NCBI GenBank assembly: GCA_000438155.1
Contig: FR902931.1
Coordinates: forward strand, 1 to 22,648
Reading direction: 5' to 3'
Origin: Firmicutes bacterium CAG:95
GTDB lineage: Bacteria; Bacillota; Clostridia; Lachnospirales; Lachnospiraceae
Length of the DNA stretch: 22,648 nt
Part shown: piece by piece, positions 15,106 through 22,221 of the stretch
Layout of the letters: each line of letters starts with the position of its first letter
Numbering within the stretch: position 1 is the first letter of the stretch
The notes under the pieces: generated by a model
What the model saw: the letters and a program-made list of their open reading frames with translations, nothing else
What the model was told of the DNA's origin: nothing
Databases searched by the model: none
Position numbers and translations under genes: made by a program

Positions 15106-15162
15106 TCGTTGCCTTGCAGTCGATACATCCTATTGCTTTTAAATTTTAAGGAGAGTATTTTT

Positions 15163-16518
15163 ATGAAACGAGAATCTTTTAAATCCCGGCTTGGCTTCTT
15201 ACTTGTCAGTGCCGGATGTGCAATCGGTATCGGTAATGTCTGGCGTTTTCCCTTTGTTGCCGGTCAGAACGGCGGTGGCCTTTTCGTCCTTTTATATCTG
15301 GTGTTTCTGGTAATTACGGGACTTCCCGTCCTCACGATGGAGCTGGCTGTCGGGCGTGCCAGCCGTAAGAGCGCCGTCCTCGGATATAAGGCACTCGAAA
15401 AGCCCGGAAGCAAGTGGCATATTCATGGATGGTTTGCCATGCTTGGCTGCTACCTGCTGATGATGTACTACACCACGGTCTCCGGATGGATGGTTTCCTA
15501 TTGTGCGAAGTTTGCAACCGGAAGCTTCGTCTCCGGAATGACCACCGAGGATACCGGTGCGATGTTTAATAATCTGCTTGCCGATCCGATTGGGATGGGG
15601 CTTTGGATGGCCCTTACCGTTATTGCCGGCTTCCTGATCTGCAGCCGTGGTCTTCAGAACGGTCTTGAAAAGATCAGTAAAATCATGATGGTTGCTTTAC
15701 TCTTCCTGATCCTTTTACTTGCCGCACACAGCTTTACGCTTTCGGGTGCCAGAGAAGGCATTAGATTCTATCTGGTCCCAAGCCTCGATACTGTCCGCGA
15801 TGTCGGCATCGGCAATGTAATTTCAGCTGCCATGAACCAGTCCTTCTTCACCCTAAGCCTCGGTGTTGCTGCAATGGAAATCTTTGGAAGCTATATGAGC
15901 AGGGAGCATACCCTTGCAGGAGAAGGCGTCAGGATCTGCGCGCTGGATACCTTTGTCGCAATTGCTTCCGGACTGATTATATTTCCTGCCTGCTTCAGCT
16001 ATGGTGTCGAAGTCAATGCAGGTCCACAGTTAATTTTCATTACCCTTCCCAATGTTTTCGTTCATATGCAGGGCGGACGCATCTGGGGAACTCTTTTCTT
16101 CCTGTTTATGACCTTTGCAAGCTTCTCTACGGTCATAGCAGTATTTGAAAACATCATGTCCTTCTGCATGGATATGTTTGGTATCAGCCGTAAAAAGGCC
16201 GCGCTCATCAACTGTATCGTCATTCTGGTTGCAAGCCTGCCCTGTGTTCTCGGTTATAATATATGGAGTAATCTTCATCTGATTGGCGGACGTGATGTAT
16301 TGGACAGTGAAGATTTTCTGGTAAGCAATCTCCTGCTTCCCTTAGGATCCCTCATTTATTTACTGTTCTGCGTAACGAAATGGGGATGGGGCTTTGACCA
16401 CTATCTGGAAGAAGCCAATACCGGAAAGGGGCTGAAGCTTGGTCGTTTCTTAAAGCCTTACTTCCAGTTCATTCTTCCTGTTTTAATTCTGATCATCCTG
16501 ATTCAGGGACTTTTATAG
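15163..16518 (+). CDS. Sodium-dependent amino-acid symporter (NSS/SNF family)
   Basis: 451-residue secondary transporter with the LeuT fold, coupling Na+ entry to uptake of amino acids (bacterial members mostly carry hydrophobic amino acids or tryptophan). The signature at residues about 15-50, GCAIGIGNVWRFPFVAGQNGGG, contains the unwound first helix that forms the Na+ and substrate sites; the second helix ends with PVLTMELAVGR. Eleven or twelve hydrophobic segments are visible, with QSFFTLSLGVAAMEIFGSY in the helix-6 region. The start at 15163 follows AAGGAG by eight or nine bases. It lies after the csp terminator and ends at its own terminator, so it is monocistronic, although no clear promoter is visible in the short gap. 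Substrate not assigned. Confidence 0.93.
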   Translation: MKRESFKSRLGFLLVSAGCAIGIGNVWRFPFVAGQNGGGLFVLLYLVFLVITGLPVLTMELAVGRASRKSAVLGYKALEKPGSKWHIHGWFAMLGCYLLMMYYTTVSGWMVSYCAKFATGSFVSGMTTEDTGAMFNNLLADPIGMGLWMALTVIAGFLICSRGLQNGLEKISKIMMVALLFLILLLAAHSFTLSGAREGIRFYLVPSLDTVRDVGIGNVISAAMNQSFFTLSLGVAAMEIFGSYMSREHTLAGEGVRICALDTFVAIASGLIIFPACFSYGVEVNAGPQLIFITLPNVFVHMQGGRIWGTLFFLFMTFASFSTVIAVFENIMSFCMDMFGISRKKAALINCIVILVASLPCVLGYNIWSNLHLIGGRDVLDSEDFLVSNLLLPLGSLIYLLFCVTKWGWGFDHYLEEANTGKGLKLGRFLKPYFQFILPVLILIILIQGLL

Positions 16519-16550
16519 ATAAGAACTGTCAATAGAAAACCTTTCAAACC

Positions 16551-16585
16551 AAAAACCTGCCGGAAAGATCAGCCGGCAGGTTTTT
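16551..16585. terminator. Bidirectional terminator between symporter and hisA
   Basis: AAAAACCTGCCGG (16551-16563) pairs with CCGGCAGGTTTTT (16573-16585) around a nine-base loop. A run on one side and T run on the other serve both converging genes. Confidence 0.9.
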
Positions 16586-16594
16586 GATTTTCTC

Positions 16595-17368
16595 TCATTT
16601 ACAGTCCTCGATCACTTTTTCAAAGCTCATCGTTCCGCCAAATAAATCCAGCGCACTTCCGATCGTAACGTCCACCTTTCCCCGGCCAAGCTTCTTTAAT
16701 AATTGAAGATCCTCATAGGTATGTACTCCACCGGCATAGGTTACCGGGATATCACAGTATTTCCCAAGCATCGAAGCAACCTCCTCTTCAATGCCATTCG
16801 CTTTTCCCTCCACATCCACGGCATGAACCAGCAATTCATCACAATGGGAGGAAAGCTCTGCAATAGTTTGTTCGTTCAACACCACATCCGTATATTTCTG
16901 CCAGCGGTCGGTCACAATATAATAACTGCCATCCCTTTTGCGGCAGCTCAGATCAAGAACCAGATGCTTTTTCGAAACCGCCTGCTCCATTTTCCTTAAC
17001 CGCTCATAATGAAGCACGCCATCCTTAAATACATAAGACGTCACAATAACATGGCTGGCACCCGCTTCCAGATACTCTCCTGCATTTTCCGGAGTAATTC
17101 CGCCTCCGATCTGCAGACCTCCGGGATATGTCTTAAGAGCCTCCATAGCCTGGTGCTTTGTCTGTTCATAAAATTCAGAGGAAACAGGATTTAATAAAAT
17201 AATATGCCCGCCAACCAGCTTTTTACTCTGGTATAATCCGGCAAAATAGGCCGCCGTCTGCTGTGCCACAAAATTTTCTGTAGCACGATTTCCGGTATCC
17301 ATAAGGCTTCCGCCAACGATCTGCTTTACTTTTCCATTATGAATATCAATACATGGTCTGAATTTCAT
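16595..17368 (-). CDS. hisA: Eukaryotic-type HisA: ProFAR isomerase of histidine biosynthesis
   Basis: Phosphoribosylformimino-5-aminoimidazole carboxamide ribotide isomerase, the Amadori rearrangement at step four of histidine synthesis, cytosolic TIM barrel. The 257 residues resemble the fungal/plant-type enzyme (yeast His6) more than the usual bacterial HisA: CIDIHNGKVKQIVGGSL at the start, VIVTSYVFKDG, LVLDLSCRK, HAVDVEG, VTYAGGVH and GKVDVTIGSALDLFGG near the end each have close counterparts in yeast His6 as I recall it. AAAGGA lies eight bases before the ATG. No other his gene is in the window, whereas hisA usually sits in a his operon. It converges on the symporter and diverges from the repeat-lipoprotein gene. 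The enzyme assignment is firm at family level; the evolutionary origin needs a tree. Confidence 0.9.
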   Translation of the reverse strand: MKFRPCIDIHNGKVKQIVGGSLMDTGNRATENFVAQQTAAYFAGLYQSKKLVGGHIILLNPVSSEFYEQTKHQAMEALKTYPGGLQIGGGITPENAGEYLEAGASHVIVTSYVFKDGVLHYERLRKMEQAVSKKHLVLDLSCRKRDGSYYIVTDRWQKYTDVVLNEQTIAELSSHCDELLVHAVDVEGKANGIEEEVASMLGKYCDIPVTYAGGVHTYEDLQLLKKLGRGKVDVTIGSALDLFGGTMSFEKVIEDCK

Positions 17369-17426
17369 GGTAGGATCCTTTCTTTCTCCCGCATAACTTT
17401 CACATCCCGGGATATACTAACTGCGT

Positions 17427-17446
17427 AAACTGTACAAACACAGTTT
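17427..17446. promoter_or_regulatory. Inverted repeat between hisA and lipoprotein gene, possible operator
   Basis: AAACTGT and ACAGTTT (7-base arms, six-base spacer) lie just upstream of the lipoprotein ribosome binding site. A possible -10 (TATACT, 17413-17418) for the lipoprotein gene lies just before it, without a good -35. It could be an operator serving both divergent genes or a leader hairpin. Confidence 0.35.
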
Positions 17447-17466
17447 GAAAATATAAGGAGGACATT

Positions 17467-17967
17467 ATGAAGACATCAAAAAAATGGCTTGTACTCACTC
17501 TTGCCTTTACCATGCTTTGTCTGCTTACTGCATGTGGAAATGACAACAAAGCAAATGGTAACGTAAATGGTGCCACTGCCGGTACGAATAACACCGGTAA
17601 TAACAAGGAACAGAATGGCACGACAGATACAGACAGCACTCCAACCAATAGTCCAACAGGCGCAGGCACAAACAACACCACAGACAATGACAATTCTCTG
17701 ATGGATGGTGCCGGAGACCTGGTGGATGACACCGGCAACGCGGTAGGTGATGCCATTGATGACATAGGCAATACCGTAGGTGACGTGATCGACGATGCCG
17801 GAAATGCGGTAGGTGGTGCGGTAGACAATATCACAGATGGCGTTTCTGACATCACAGGTGACATTGTCGGCAATGGAGATGGAACCGGCACCAATACGGC
17901 TACAGGCACCGGAAAGGGTCCTGCAACAGGTGCAGCCGGTAACACAACCGGTAATGCCGGAAGATAA
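17467..17967 (+). CDS. Lipoprotein with tandem 11-residue Asp/Gly/Asn repeats
   Basis: 166 residues; I do not recognise a family. A lipoprotein signal (KTSKKW, hydrophobic core, LLTAC with modified Cys at about 23) shows it is anchored to the outer face of the membrane. The mature part is low-complexity: Asn/Thr/Gly-rich to about residue 75, then four tandem 11-residue units from residue 87 (17725-17856) of the form DD-x-GN-x-VGD-x-I, the fourth degenerate, then a Gly/Thr/Asn-rich end. The units are encoded by imperfect 33-bp DNA repeats. AAGGAGG lies six bases before the ATG. It has a strong terminator (18000-18029) and is a single-gene unit. Eleven-residue periodicity can form an amphipathic helix, so a surface or membrane-associated role is possible but unproven. 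Confidence 0.8.
   Translation: MKTSKKWLVLTLAFTMLCLLTACGNDNKANGNVNGATAGTNNTGNNKEQNGTTDTDSTPTNSPTGAGTNNTTDNDNSLMDGAGDLVDDTGNAVGDAIDDIGNTVGDVIDDAGNAVGGAVDNITDGVSDITGDIVGNGDGTGTNTATGTGKGPATGAAGNTTGNAGR
17725..17856 (+). repeat. Four imperfect 33-bp tandem repeats in the lipoprotein gene
   Basis: Units at 17725, 17758, 17791 and 17824, in frame with the gene. They translate as DDTGNAVGDAI, DDIGNTVGDVI, DDAGNAVGGAV and the decayed DNITDGVSDIT. Codon choice differs between units, so the repeat is old or protein-level selected. Confidence 0.85.
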
Positions 17968-17999
17968 TGCATGCTTATTTTCCAGAAAATCAATGCCGG

Positions 18000-18029
18000 A
18001 AAGGGCATCGCGAACAGGCGATGCCCTTT
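18000..18029. terminator. Bidirectional terminator between lipoprotein gene and fbp
   Basis: AAAGGGCATCGC (18000-18011) pairs with GCGATGCCCTTT (18018-18029) around a six-base loop; T residues follow on the plus strand and also on the minus strand through the A-rich left side. Confidence 0.88.
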
Positions 18030-18060
18030 TAGTTATCTCTATTTTTCTATATTGGCCTTT

Positions 18061-20022
18061 TTACTTTTCTACAATAATACCATCCCGGTAAGCCTGTAAC
18101 AAAAGCTCGAGCTGCTTGATCTGATCCTTTAACTCGCGTCCGATGTCGGTATCGGATACCCTGATACGGACCGGAGCCACCTCAATCACCGTAGAATCGG
18201 AGAAAATATCGGATTCATGTAACACCGCTGCTTCCATGGATTCAAATGGTTCATGTGCAACCAGACGCATACCGTGCGAGTTGGCAACCAGCGTATAACC
18301 TGCAATTCCGGTCTTGCTCTGATAAGCCTTGGAAAAGCCGCCATCGATAATCAACAGCTTACCATCACATTTGATCGGAGACTCCCCCTTCTTTAATTCT
18401 ACTGGAACATGCCCGTTAACAATATGGGACTTCCTGGTGTCCAGTTCAAATTCATCCAGGATTTTATTTAAAATATCCTCATGGTCAAGCAAAGAATAAT
18501 AGGCATTCTTGGTTTCCTTATGGGTTTCCTTATCCTCAATAAAGTAACGCTCAAAGGTCGTCATCTTATCTTTACCGAAAACAGGAGAATTCGGTCCCGC
18601 CCAGATATACCAGATGTAATCCTGTGCCTTGCGCATCTCTGCAGGATCATTCTTCGCATAGTAGCCTTTCCGGGCATAATTATCGAGAATATCATATAAC
18701 TGCTTTCCCTGATAATCCTTTCCATCCACATCCACACTTAAGAAATTCCCCTCGCCATCCATCGGCATACAGCCATGGTATAGCAGATTGGAATTGTATA
18801 CCTTATAAAGACCACCGTTGGAATACAGGAAGCGTACATGCTTCTGGAGCTTTTCACATTTGAGGAAGGCCTGACGGATCCGTTCCATCACCTGCTCCTC
18901 ATCCGGAGTAAGTGCATAGGGATTCTTGGGATCAATGGTCGGAAAATCGGTATCGTTCATCGGATATTCCTTACCATATGCCATAACCGTCTTCTTCTCA
19001 TAATCGATTTTATCGAGCAGCAGCCGGTCATCCATCAGGAATTCCGGATGCTTCATAATGACCTGTCCCTCCAGCTTGAACTGCATAATGGCAATTGCCT
19101 TATGAATCTTCATATCAAGGCTTAAGTCCTTGGTATTATAATCGGTATTATATTTAATGGAAAAGGTATCGCAGTTGGTATTCGAATAGGTATCAAGTGC
19201 AAAGGTTGCAAGCGGAATCAGATTAATTCCGTAACCGTCCTCCAGCGTATCCAGACTTCCGTAACGGGCTGCAATGCGGATTACCGTCGCAATACATGCA
19301 AGCTGTCCGCAGGCGGCTCCCATCCACAGAATATCATGGTTTCCCCACTGGATATCCACTGAATGATAATTTATCAGAGTATCCAGAATAATATGGGGAC
19401 CCGGTCCACGGTCAAAGATATCACCGACAATATGTAGATGGTCAATCACCAGTCGCTGGATCAGATTACTCAGTGCAATGATAAAATCCTGCGCTCTGCC
19501 GATCCGGATAATGGTATGGATAATTTCGTTGTAGTAGCCTTCCTTGTCCGAAATATCTGCTTTTTCGGTAATCAGCTCTTCGATAATATAAGCGAAATCC
19601 TTCGGGAGTGCCTTCCGTACCTTAGAACGGGTATACTTCGATGCAACCTTCTTTGTAATCTGTACCAGACGGTGCAACGTGATCTTATACCAGTCCTCAA
19701 GGTTATCCTCTTCACTGATTACAATATCCAGCTTTTCTACCGGATAATAAATCAGCGTTGCCAGTGACTTCTTATCCTTGTTGCTAAGTGCATTCTCGAA
19801 TACCTCATCAATGGTACGGCGGACTGCACCGGAACCATTCTTTAATACATGGGCGAACTGCTCATATTCTCCATGAATATCCGTCAGAAAATGCTCCGTT
19901 CCTTTCGGCAGATTAAGAATCGCCTGAAGATTAATAATCTCTGTGGAAGCCGCTGCAATATTGGGATACTGCCGCGCCAGACTCTTCAGATATTTCAGTT
20001 CCATGCTCTCCTGCTGGCTCAT
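18061..20022 (-). CDS. fbp: Fructose-1,6-bisphosphatase, class III
   Basis: Hydrolyses fructose 1,6-bisphosphate to fructose 6-phosphate, the committed step of gluconeogenesis; cytosolic. The 653-residue length matches the Firmicute-specific class III enzyme, which belongs to the metallophosphoesterase fold. Metal-site motifs are visible: LTDIHGEYEQF (D48, H50), GDIFDRGPGPH, WGNHDILWMGAACG and VNGHVPV. AAGGA lies five bases before the ATG (MSQQESMELKYL). It starts 65 bp after dapB on the same strand. That gap holds a small AACCG/CGGTT inverted repeat but no clear terminator or promoter, so fbp may be partly cotranscribed with dapAB. It ends opposite the lipoprotein gene at a shared terminator. 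Confidence 0.96.
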   Translation of the reverse strand: MSQQESMELKYLKSLARQYPNIAAASTEIINLQAILNLPKGTEHFLTDIHGEYEQFAHVLKNGSGAVRRTIDEVFENALSNKDKKSLATLIYYPVEKLDIVISEEDNLEDWYKITLHRLVQITKKVASKYTRSKVRKALPKDFAYIIEELITEKADISDKEGYYNEIIHTIIRIGRAQDFIIALSNLIQRLVIDHLHIVGDIFDRGPGPHIILDTLINYHSVDIQWGNHDILWMGAACGQLACIATVIRIAARYGSLDTLEDGYGINLIPLATFALDTYSNTNCDTFSIKYNTDYNTKDLSLDMKIHKAIAIMQFKLEGQVIMKHPEFLMDDRLLLDKIDYEKKTVMAYGKEYPMNDTDFPTIDPKNPYALTPDEEQVMERIRQAFLKCEKLQKHVRFLYSNGGLYKVYNSNLLYHGCMPMDGEGNFLSVDVDGKDYQGKQLYDILDNYARKGYYAKNDPAEMRKAQDYIWYIWAGPNSPVFGKDKMTTFERYFIEDKETHKETKNAYYSLLDHEDILNKILDEFELDTRKSHIVNGHVPVELKKGESPIKCDGKLLIIDGGFSKAYQSKTGIAGYTLVANSHGMRLVAHEPFESMEAAVLHESDIFSDSTVIEVAPVRIRVSDTDIGRELKDQIKQLELLLQAYRDGIIVEK

Positions 20023-20087
20023 ATTTTCCTTACCCTCTCCCTCTCACATTTGTAAAATCAGTGTAACCGTTCGGTTCAACACTTTTA

Positions 20088-20849
20088 TTATGCCTCGTCA
20101 ATAACCTGGCTCATCTGGTAGTGTCCGGGGCCTTTACCCTTCAGGAATTTTGCTGCCTGAATGGCTCCTTTCCCGAATACGGCCTTGGAATACGCGGTAT
20201 GGGAAAATGTAATGACTTCATCCGTACCCGCAAAAATAACATCGTGGTCACCGACAATTGTACCGCCACGAACCGAGGAAATTCCAATTTCCTTCTTCGG
20301 GCGCTGCTGCCTGCGGGTACTTCTGTCAAACACATATTCATATAGATTATCTAATTCTTCATTAATGGAATCAGCAAGTGCAAGGGCTGTGCCGCTCGGT
20401 GCATCCAGCTTTAGGTTATGATGCTTTTCAACAATCTCAATATCGAATCCGGCCGGTGCTAAAATTCCCGTTGCTTCCTTCAGAAGCTTAAGCAGCATAT
20501 TGATTCCGAGAGACATATTTGCAGAACGTAAGATCGCTACCTTTTTAGAGGCCTCTCTCACATAATTAAGCTCTTCTTCAGAAAGTCCTGTTGTACATAC
20601 CACACAGGGAATCTGTCTCTCCACACAATATTCCATCAGTCCTTTAATCGCCGCCGGATTACAGAAATCAATAATAACATCTGCCTGGACATCACAATCA
20701 CTGATATGCTTATATACCGGGAACGGATTTCTGCCCTGGTCGTAGACATCGACACCTGCAACAAGCTTTACTTCCTCATCCTGTGCAATCAATCCTGCAA
20801 TCATCTGTCCCATTTTACCATTGCATCCATGCATGATTACTCTTGTCAT
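20088..20849 (-). CDS. dapB: 4-hydroxy-tetrahydrodipicolinate reductase
   Basis: Second step of the branch from aspartate semialdehyde to diaminopimelate and lysine: NAD(P)H reduction of hydroxy-tetrahydrodipicolinate; cytosolic. 253 residues with the nucleotide-binding HGCNGKMGQM (8-17), DVIIDFCNPAA, CTTGL, ANMSLGINMLLKLL and the catalytic/substrate motif HHNLKLDAPSGTA. Closing part has FSHTAYSKAVFGKGAIQAAKFL. AGGAGG lies about ten bases before the ATG. It is 185 bp downstream of dapA on the same strand, so it is probably read from the lysine-riboswitch promoter. The gap has direct repeats and a hairpin (listed separately) that might allow separate control. Confidence 0.97.
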   Translation of the reverse strand: MTRVIMHGCNGKMGQMIAGLIAQDEEVKLVAGVDVYDQGRNPFPVYKHISDCDVQADVIIDFCNPAAIKGLMEYCVERQIPCVVCTTGLSEEELNYVREASKKVAILRSANMSLGINMLLKLLKEATGILAPAGFDIEIVEKHHNLKLDAPSGTALALADSINEELDNLYEYVFDRSTRRQQRPKKEIGISSVRGGTIVGDHDVIFAGTDEVITFSHTAYSKAVFGKGAIQAAKFLKGKGPGHYQMSQVIDEA

Positions 20850-21034
20850 CGCACTGTTCCTCCTGTTCGTTTATATCATTTCCAGTAACTGTTCATAACC
20901 CCATTCGCAAAACCGTTGCTAACGCAACGTAGTTTACCTCATGTGGTTACTTCACCATATAAATCATGTCAAATGTCCATATAAATGCAAGCATTCTGTG
21001 TCCATATTGCCATAATTTGCATGGCTCTGAATAG
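20850..21034. other. dapA-dapB intergenic region with direct repeats and a hairpin
   Basis: CCATATAAAT occurs twice, at 20955-20964 and 20977-20986, 22 bp apart (about two helical turns), with a partial third copy (TCCATAT) at 21001. On the minus strand, CGTTGC-GTTA-GCAACG followed by GGTTTT forms a compact hairpin at about 20919-20935 that could act as a weak terminator or attenuator before dapB. No gene and no clear promoter are seen. Confidence 0.4.
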
Positions 21035-21919
21035 TTACAGGATTCCGTATTTCTTCATTTCTGCTTCGAGCTTCTTTGCATTCTCGGGTTCCATTTCGGT
21101 TAAAGGAGCCTTCGGAACTCCAACCTGCTTACCCTGTAAATTAAGAGCCATCTTGACCGGGATCGGATTTACTTCACAGAATAATGCCTTGCAGAGAGGA
21201 ATCGCACGTAACTGCTCTGCACAGCTTCCCTTTACATCTCCGTCAAAGAATTTCTGGCAGATCTCATGGGTCTGTCTGGGTGCCACGTTGGATAAAACAG
21301 ATATCACACCGATTCCGCCTAAGGAAAGAATCGGCACGATCTGATCGTCATTACCGGAGTACAAATCGACCTTGCCATCTGCTAAGGACATGAGCTTTGC
21401 AATCTGTGAAATATCTCCACTGGCTTCCTTGATTCCTACGATATTCTCGACCTCTGTACACAGCCTGACTGCGGTTTCCGGCTGAATGTTGCATCCGGTA
21501 CGGCTCGGTACATTGTAAAGAATACAGGGAACTTTAATCGAATCTGCAATTGCCTTAAAATGCTGGAATAAACCAAACTGGGTTGCCTTGTTATAATAAG
21601 GGGTAACCAAAAGAACACCGTCTACTCCGTATTTCTCTGCTTCGGCAGAAAGATAGATCGCCGTTTCCGTGCAGTTAGAACCGGTTCCTGCAACAACAGG
21701 AATTCTGCCTGCCACCTTCTCTACACAGTACTTAATCACCTCAAGGTGTTCCTCATGTGTTAAGGTTGAAGATTCTCCCGTGGTTCCGCAGACCACAATT
21801 GCGTCGGTTCCACCGGCAATCTGATCCTCAATTAATTCTCCAAACTTCTCAAAATTTACGGTTTTGTCCTCATGGAACGGTGTAACGATTGCAACGGCTG
21901 CTCCTTTAAAAATTGCCAT
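21035..21919 (-). CDS. dapA: 4-hydroxy-tetrahydrodipicolinate synthase
   Basis: Condenses pyruvate with aspartate semialdehyde, the first committed step to diaminopimelate and lysine; cytosolic TIM barrel, usually tetrameric. 294 residues. Motifs are CGTTGESSTLTHEEH (substrate loop), YYNKATQFGLFQHF, the tyrosine in ILYNVPSRTG and the Schiff-base lysine in VGIKEASGD. The C-terminal NPIPVKMALNLQGK is standard. GGAGG lies seven bases before the ATG. A lysine riboswitch and strong promoter sit upstream, so expression should fall when lysine is plentiful. dapB follows on the same strand. Confidence 0.98.
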   Translation of the reverse strand: MAIFKGAAVAIVTPFHEDKTVNFEKFGELIEDQIAGGTDAIVVCGTTGESSTLTHEEHLEVIKYCVEKVAGRIPVVAGTGSNCTETAIYLSAEAEKYGVDGVLLVTPYYNKATQFGLFQHFKAIADSIKVPCILYNVPSRTGCNIQPETAVRLCTEVENIVGIKEASGDISQIAKLMSLADGKVDLYSGNDDQIVPILSLGGIGVISVLSNVAPRQTHEICQKFFDGDVKGSCAEQLRAIPLCKALFCEVNPIPVKMALNLQGKQVGVPKAPLTEMEPENAKKLEAEMKKYGIL

Positions 21920-21941
21920 AATAAATCCTCCTTATTTTTTC

Positions 21942-21975
21942 AAAAAAAAATCAGTACACTTCTGCGCACCGATTT
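21942..21975 (-). terminator. Expression-platform terminator of the lysine riboswitch
   Basis: On the minus strand, AAATCGGTGCGC pairs with GTGTACTGATTT (21948-21975, 12 pairs including G-U) around loop AGAA, followed by a run of at least eight T. It lies between the aptamer and the dapA ribosome binding site, as expected for transcriptional attenuation. Confidence 0.85.
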
Positions 21976-22000
21976 ATTAAATGACTTCTCAAGTATGAAT

Positions 22001-22175
22001 CGGATAGCGCCCCATCAAATAACTGATGACAGTCACACAGCTCTTAACTGTATGCCCAAGAGCCTCTCTGCAGTATGAAAAAACTCTTTCGGCGTTCCTC
22101 CCTTTCATTTTCCTTCACTTGCGACTGCCACATCCAAAAAATTACTCATAATTCACGCAACCTCTACCTCATCTA
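22001..22175 (-). ncRNA. Lysine riboswitch (L-box) controlling dapA
   Basis: Reading the minus strand, the conserved L-box landmarks appear in order: GAGGTAGAGGTTGCG (5' strand of P1 and loop-E-like motif), GAGTA, TGAAAGGGAGGAACGCCGAA, CTCTTGGGC, CTGTGTGACTGTCA and the closing GGGGCGCTATCC. These match the order and spacing I know from the B. subtilis lysC L-box. The aptamer is followed by a terminator hairpin at 21948-21975 and then dapA. Lysine binding should favour termination. The exact pairings were not folded computationally, but the call rests on six separate conserved blocks. Confidence 0.93.
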
Positions 22176-22190
22176 TTAAGTTACAAAAAT

Positions 22191-22219
22191 ATCATAGCAC
22201 CACGGCGATTTCCTGTCAA
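22191..22219 (-). promoter_or_regulatory. Strong promoter of the L-box/dapA transcript
   Basis: On the minus strand, a perfect TTGACA (22214-22219), 17-base spacer and TATGAT (22191-22196) preceded by TGC (extended -10). The -35 starts within three bases of the end of the upstream adenosyltransferase gene. Confidence 0.85.
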
Positions 22220-22221
22220 CA

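Noticed and set aside
17400..18008. 202-codon Pro/Val/Ser-rich frame on the minus strand opposite the repeat lipoprotein
   Set aside because: The repetitive product is the mirror of the 33-bp repeats. The plus-strand gene has a perfect binding site and lipoprotein signal, so this is a shadow.
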